DNA of 8,144 bases, from NCBI GenBank assembly GCA_007119405.1, contig SKPT01000541.1, positions 1 to 8,144 on the forward strand, written 5' to 3'. Within the stretch, counting starts at the first letter, position 1, and each line of letters starts with the position of its first letter. The notes under the pieces are model-generated. The model did no database searches. It was not told the DNA's origin and saw only the letters and a list, made by a program, of their open reading frames with translations. Shown here in pieces: positions 6,907 through 8,144 of this stretch. The position numbers and the translations under genes are program-made. The DNA is from Phycisphaeraceae bacterium. GTDB lineage: Bacteria; Planctomycetota; Phycisphaerae; Phycisphaerales; Phycisphaeraceae.

Positions 6907-8144
6907 CTACTTGTGGAACATGGCGAGCATGCGCCGGGTAATGAGGAATCCGCCACAGATGTTGATGGCGGCGATGAGCACGGCCACGATGCCGAGGATC
7001 GTCGCCGGCGACGAGAGCGCCCCGGAAAGATGCAGCATGCCGCCGAGGATGATGATCCCGCTCACCGCGTTGGTGACGCTGATCAGCGGCGTGTGCAGCG
7101 CCGGTGTCACGTTCCAGACCACCTGCCAGCCCACGAAGCAGGCCAGCACGAACACCGTCAGATGCTTGAGAAACGCCTCCGGCGCCGCCCAGCCCACCGC
7201 CACGATCGCCACCGCCGCCGCCGCCAGCCAGAAGAGCCCGGCGAGCCCACGCCCGGCCCCCTTGCCCCCCGCGGCGGCAGGCTCGGGCGTCGAGCTCTCG
7301 TTCCACGGCTGGGCGGGCAACTCCACCTTGCGCTCGGGCACCGGCGCCGGCCACATGATCCGCCCCTCGTGCGTGACCAGGGCGCCGCGCACGATCTCGT
7401 TGTCCAGATCCACCCGGAATCCCTCGGCCCCGCCCATCTCCTCGATCATGTTCGTCACCGTCGAGGCGTAGAGCCAGCTCGTCTGGATCGCCATGCGGCT
7501 GGGCATGTCCGTGTAGCCGACAATCCGCACGCCCTGATGCACGATGACCTGGTCCGGCTGCGTCAGGGTACAGTTGCCCCCCTGCTGAGCGGCGAGATCG
7601 ACGATTACCGAGCCCTCGCGCATCGACTCGACCATCCCCGCCGTGATGAGCTTGGGCGCCTCGCGGCCGGGCACCAGCGCGCTGCAGATGATGATGTTCA
7701 CTTCCATCGCCTGCTGCGCGAAGAGTTTCATTTCGGCTTCGAGAAAGGCCTCCGACACCGCCTTGGCGTAGCCGCCCGTCCCGCTGCCGTCTTCCTTGAT
7801 GGGGACTTCGAGGAACTCGGCGCCGAGGCTGCGCACCTGGTCGCCGACCTCGGGCCGGGGGTCGAAGCCGCGCACGATCGCCCCCAGCCCGCGTGCCGCG
7901 GCGATCGCCGCCAGCCCCGCCACGCCGGCGCCGATCACGAGCACCTTCGCCGGGTTGAGCGAGCCCGCGGCCGTCGTCTGCCCGGCGAGGAAGCGCGGAT
8001 AGTGCTCCACCGCCTCGACGACTGCGCGGTAGCCGGCCGCGTTGGCCATGGCGCTGAGCGCGTCGACCTTCTGCGCCCGCGTGATCCGCGGGATGCAGTC
8101 CATCGCGATGGCCGTGACGCGCCGCTCCGCCAAACGCTGAAGCA
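6907..8144 (-). CDS. pntA: NAD(P) transhydrogenase subunit alpha (N-terminus beyond window)
   Basis: This is the NAD(H)-binding subunit with the fused membrane segment, partner of the adjacent pntB product. About 411 codons are visible. By recall of the E. coli protein (about 510 residues), roughly 100 N-terminal residues lie past the window edge. Counting from the Leu codon at 8131-8133, the NAD-binding fold shows VIGAGVAGLAAIAAARGLGA (about 66-85), followed by FDPRPEV and VIVDLAAQQGGNC. GYTDMPSR, the conserved mobile-loop region of the family, is at 207-213, and WPAP ends the soluble domain. A Pro/Ala/Gly linker (about 275-296) leads to four membrane segments (about 300-317, 324-342, 348-369 and 377-398) and the terminal RRMLAMFHK. 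This is the fused E. coli-like alpha form, not the split PntAA/PntAB form. The frame continues upstream through Leu-Gln-Arg, matching the family, so the TTG at 8133 is an internal codon. The promoter is outside the window. Confidence 0.97.
   Translation of the reverse strand, partial: LQRLAERRVTAIAMDCIPRITRAQKVDALSAMANAAGYRAVVEAVEHYPRFLAGQTTAAGSLNPAKVLVIGAGVAGLAAIAAARGLGAIVRGFDPRPEVGDQVRSLGAEFLEVPIKEDGSGTGGYAKAVSEAFLEAEMKLFAQQAMEVNIIICSALVPGREAPKLITAGMVESMREGSVIVDLAAQQGGNCTLTQPDQVIVHQGVRIVGYTDMPSRMAIQTSWLYASTVTNMIEEMGGAEGFRVDLDNEIVRGALVTHEGRIMWPAPVPERKVELPAQPWNESSTPEPAAAGGKGAGRGLAGLFWLAAAAVAIVAVGWAAPEAFLKHLTVFVLACFVGWQVVWNVTPALHTPLISVTNAVSGIIILGGMLHLSGALSSPATILGIVAVLIAAINICGGFLITRRMLAMFHK

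Noticed and set aside
6182..7354. 390-codon open frame on the minus strand across pntB and pntA in another frame
   Set aside because: It overlaps the pntA/pntB junction out of frame and has a Gly/Arg/Ala-rich composition typical of a frame-shifted reading. The true frames match the transhydrogenase subunits throughout.
8131..8133. TTG as the start codon of pntA
   Set aside because: The codon encodes the internal Leu of a family-conserved Leu-Ala-Glu-Arg stretch, and the frame stays open to the window edge. The real start lies outside.

Overview
The window is GC-rich, gene-dense bacterial DNA with strong G/C preference at third codon positions. It fits a Gram-negative bacterium. A gammaproteobacterium or a high-GC planctomycete (Phycisphaerae-like) are both possible. 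The palindromic repeat at the left end resembles repeats I associate mainly with Gammaproteobacteria, but no marker here decides the lineage.

Layout. Positions 1-409 hold no convincing gene. They carry a 90-bp near-perfect palindrome (26-115), a degenerate half copy of it (about 163-186) and several GC-rich hairpins. Positions 410-5323 on the plus strand are a tightly packed three-gene signalling operon: a membrane CHASE-GAF-PAS histidine kinase, a single-domain CheY/Rcp1-like receiver, and a soluble hybrid protein with the order receiver, NarX/DegS-type kinase, NarL-type receiver. The first pair overlaps by 11 nt, and the second junction has a 2-nt gap. Positions 5324-5475 separate this operon from a convergent minus-strand operon. 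That operon encodes the proton-translocating NAD(P) transhydrogenase: pntB (5476-6900) and, 6 nt upstream of it in transcription order, pntA (6907 to the window edge, N-terminus missing).

How the genes work together. The CHASE kinase probably senses an extracytoplasmic ligand and phosphorylates the small receiver. The hybrid kinase adds two further receivers. The three proteins carry two kinase cores and three receivers, all with their phospho-acceptor aspartates, but no DNA-binding, cyclic-di-GMP or other output domain. The signal must therefore leave through a protein encoded elsewhere or through protein-protein contacts. PntA and PntB together form the membrane enzyme that uses the proton gradient to reduce NADP+ with NADH. 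Nothing in the sequence links it to the signalling operon beyond adjacency.

Most of the window is ordinary in gene content. The points that merit a second look are the output-less three-gene phosphorelay, the REC-HisKA_3-REC fusion without a helix-turn-helix, and the repeat/hairpin cluster at the left end.
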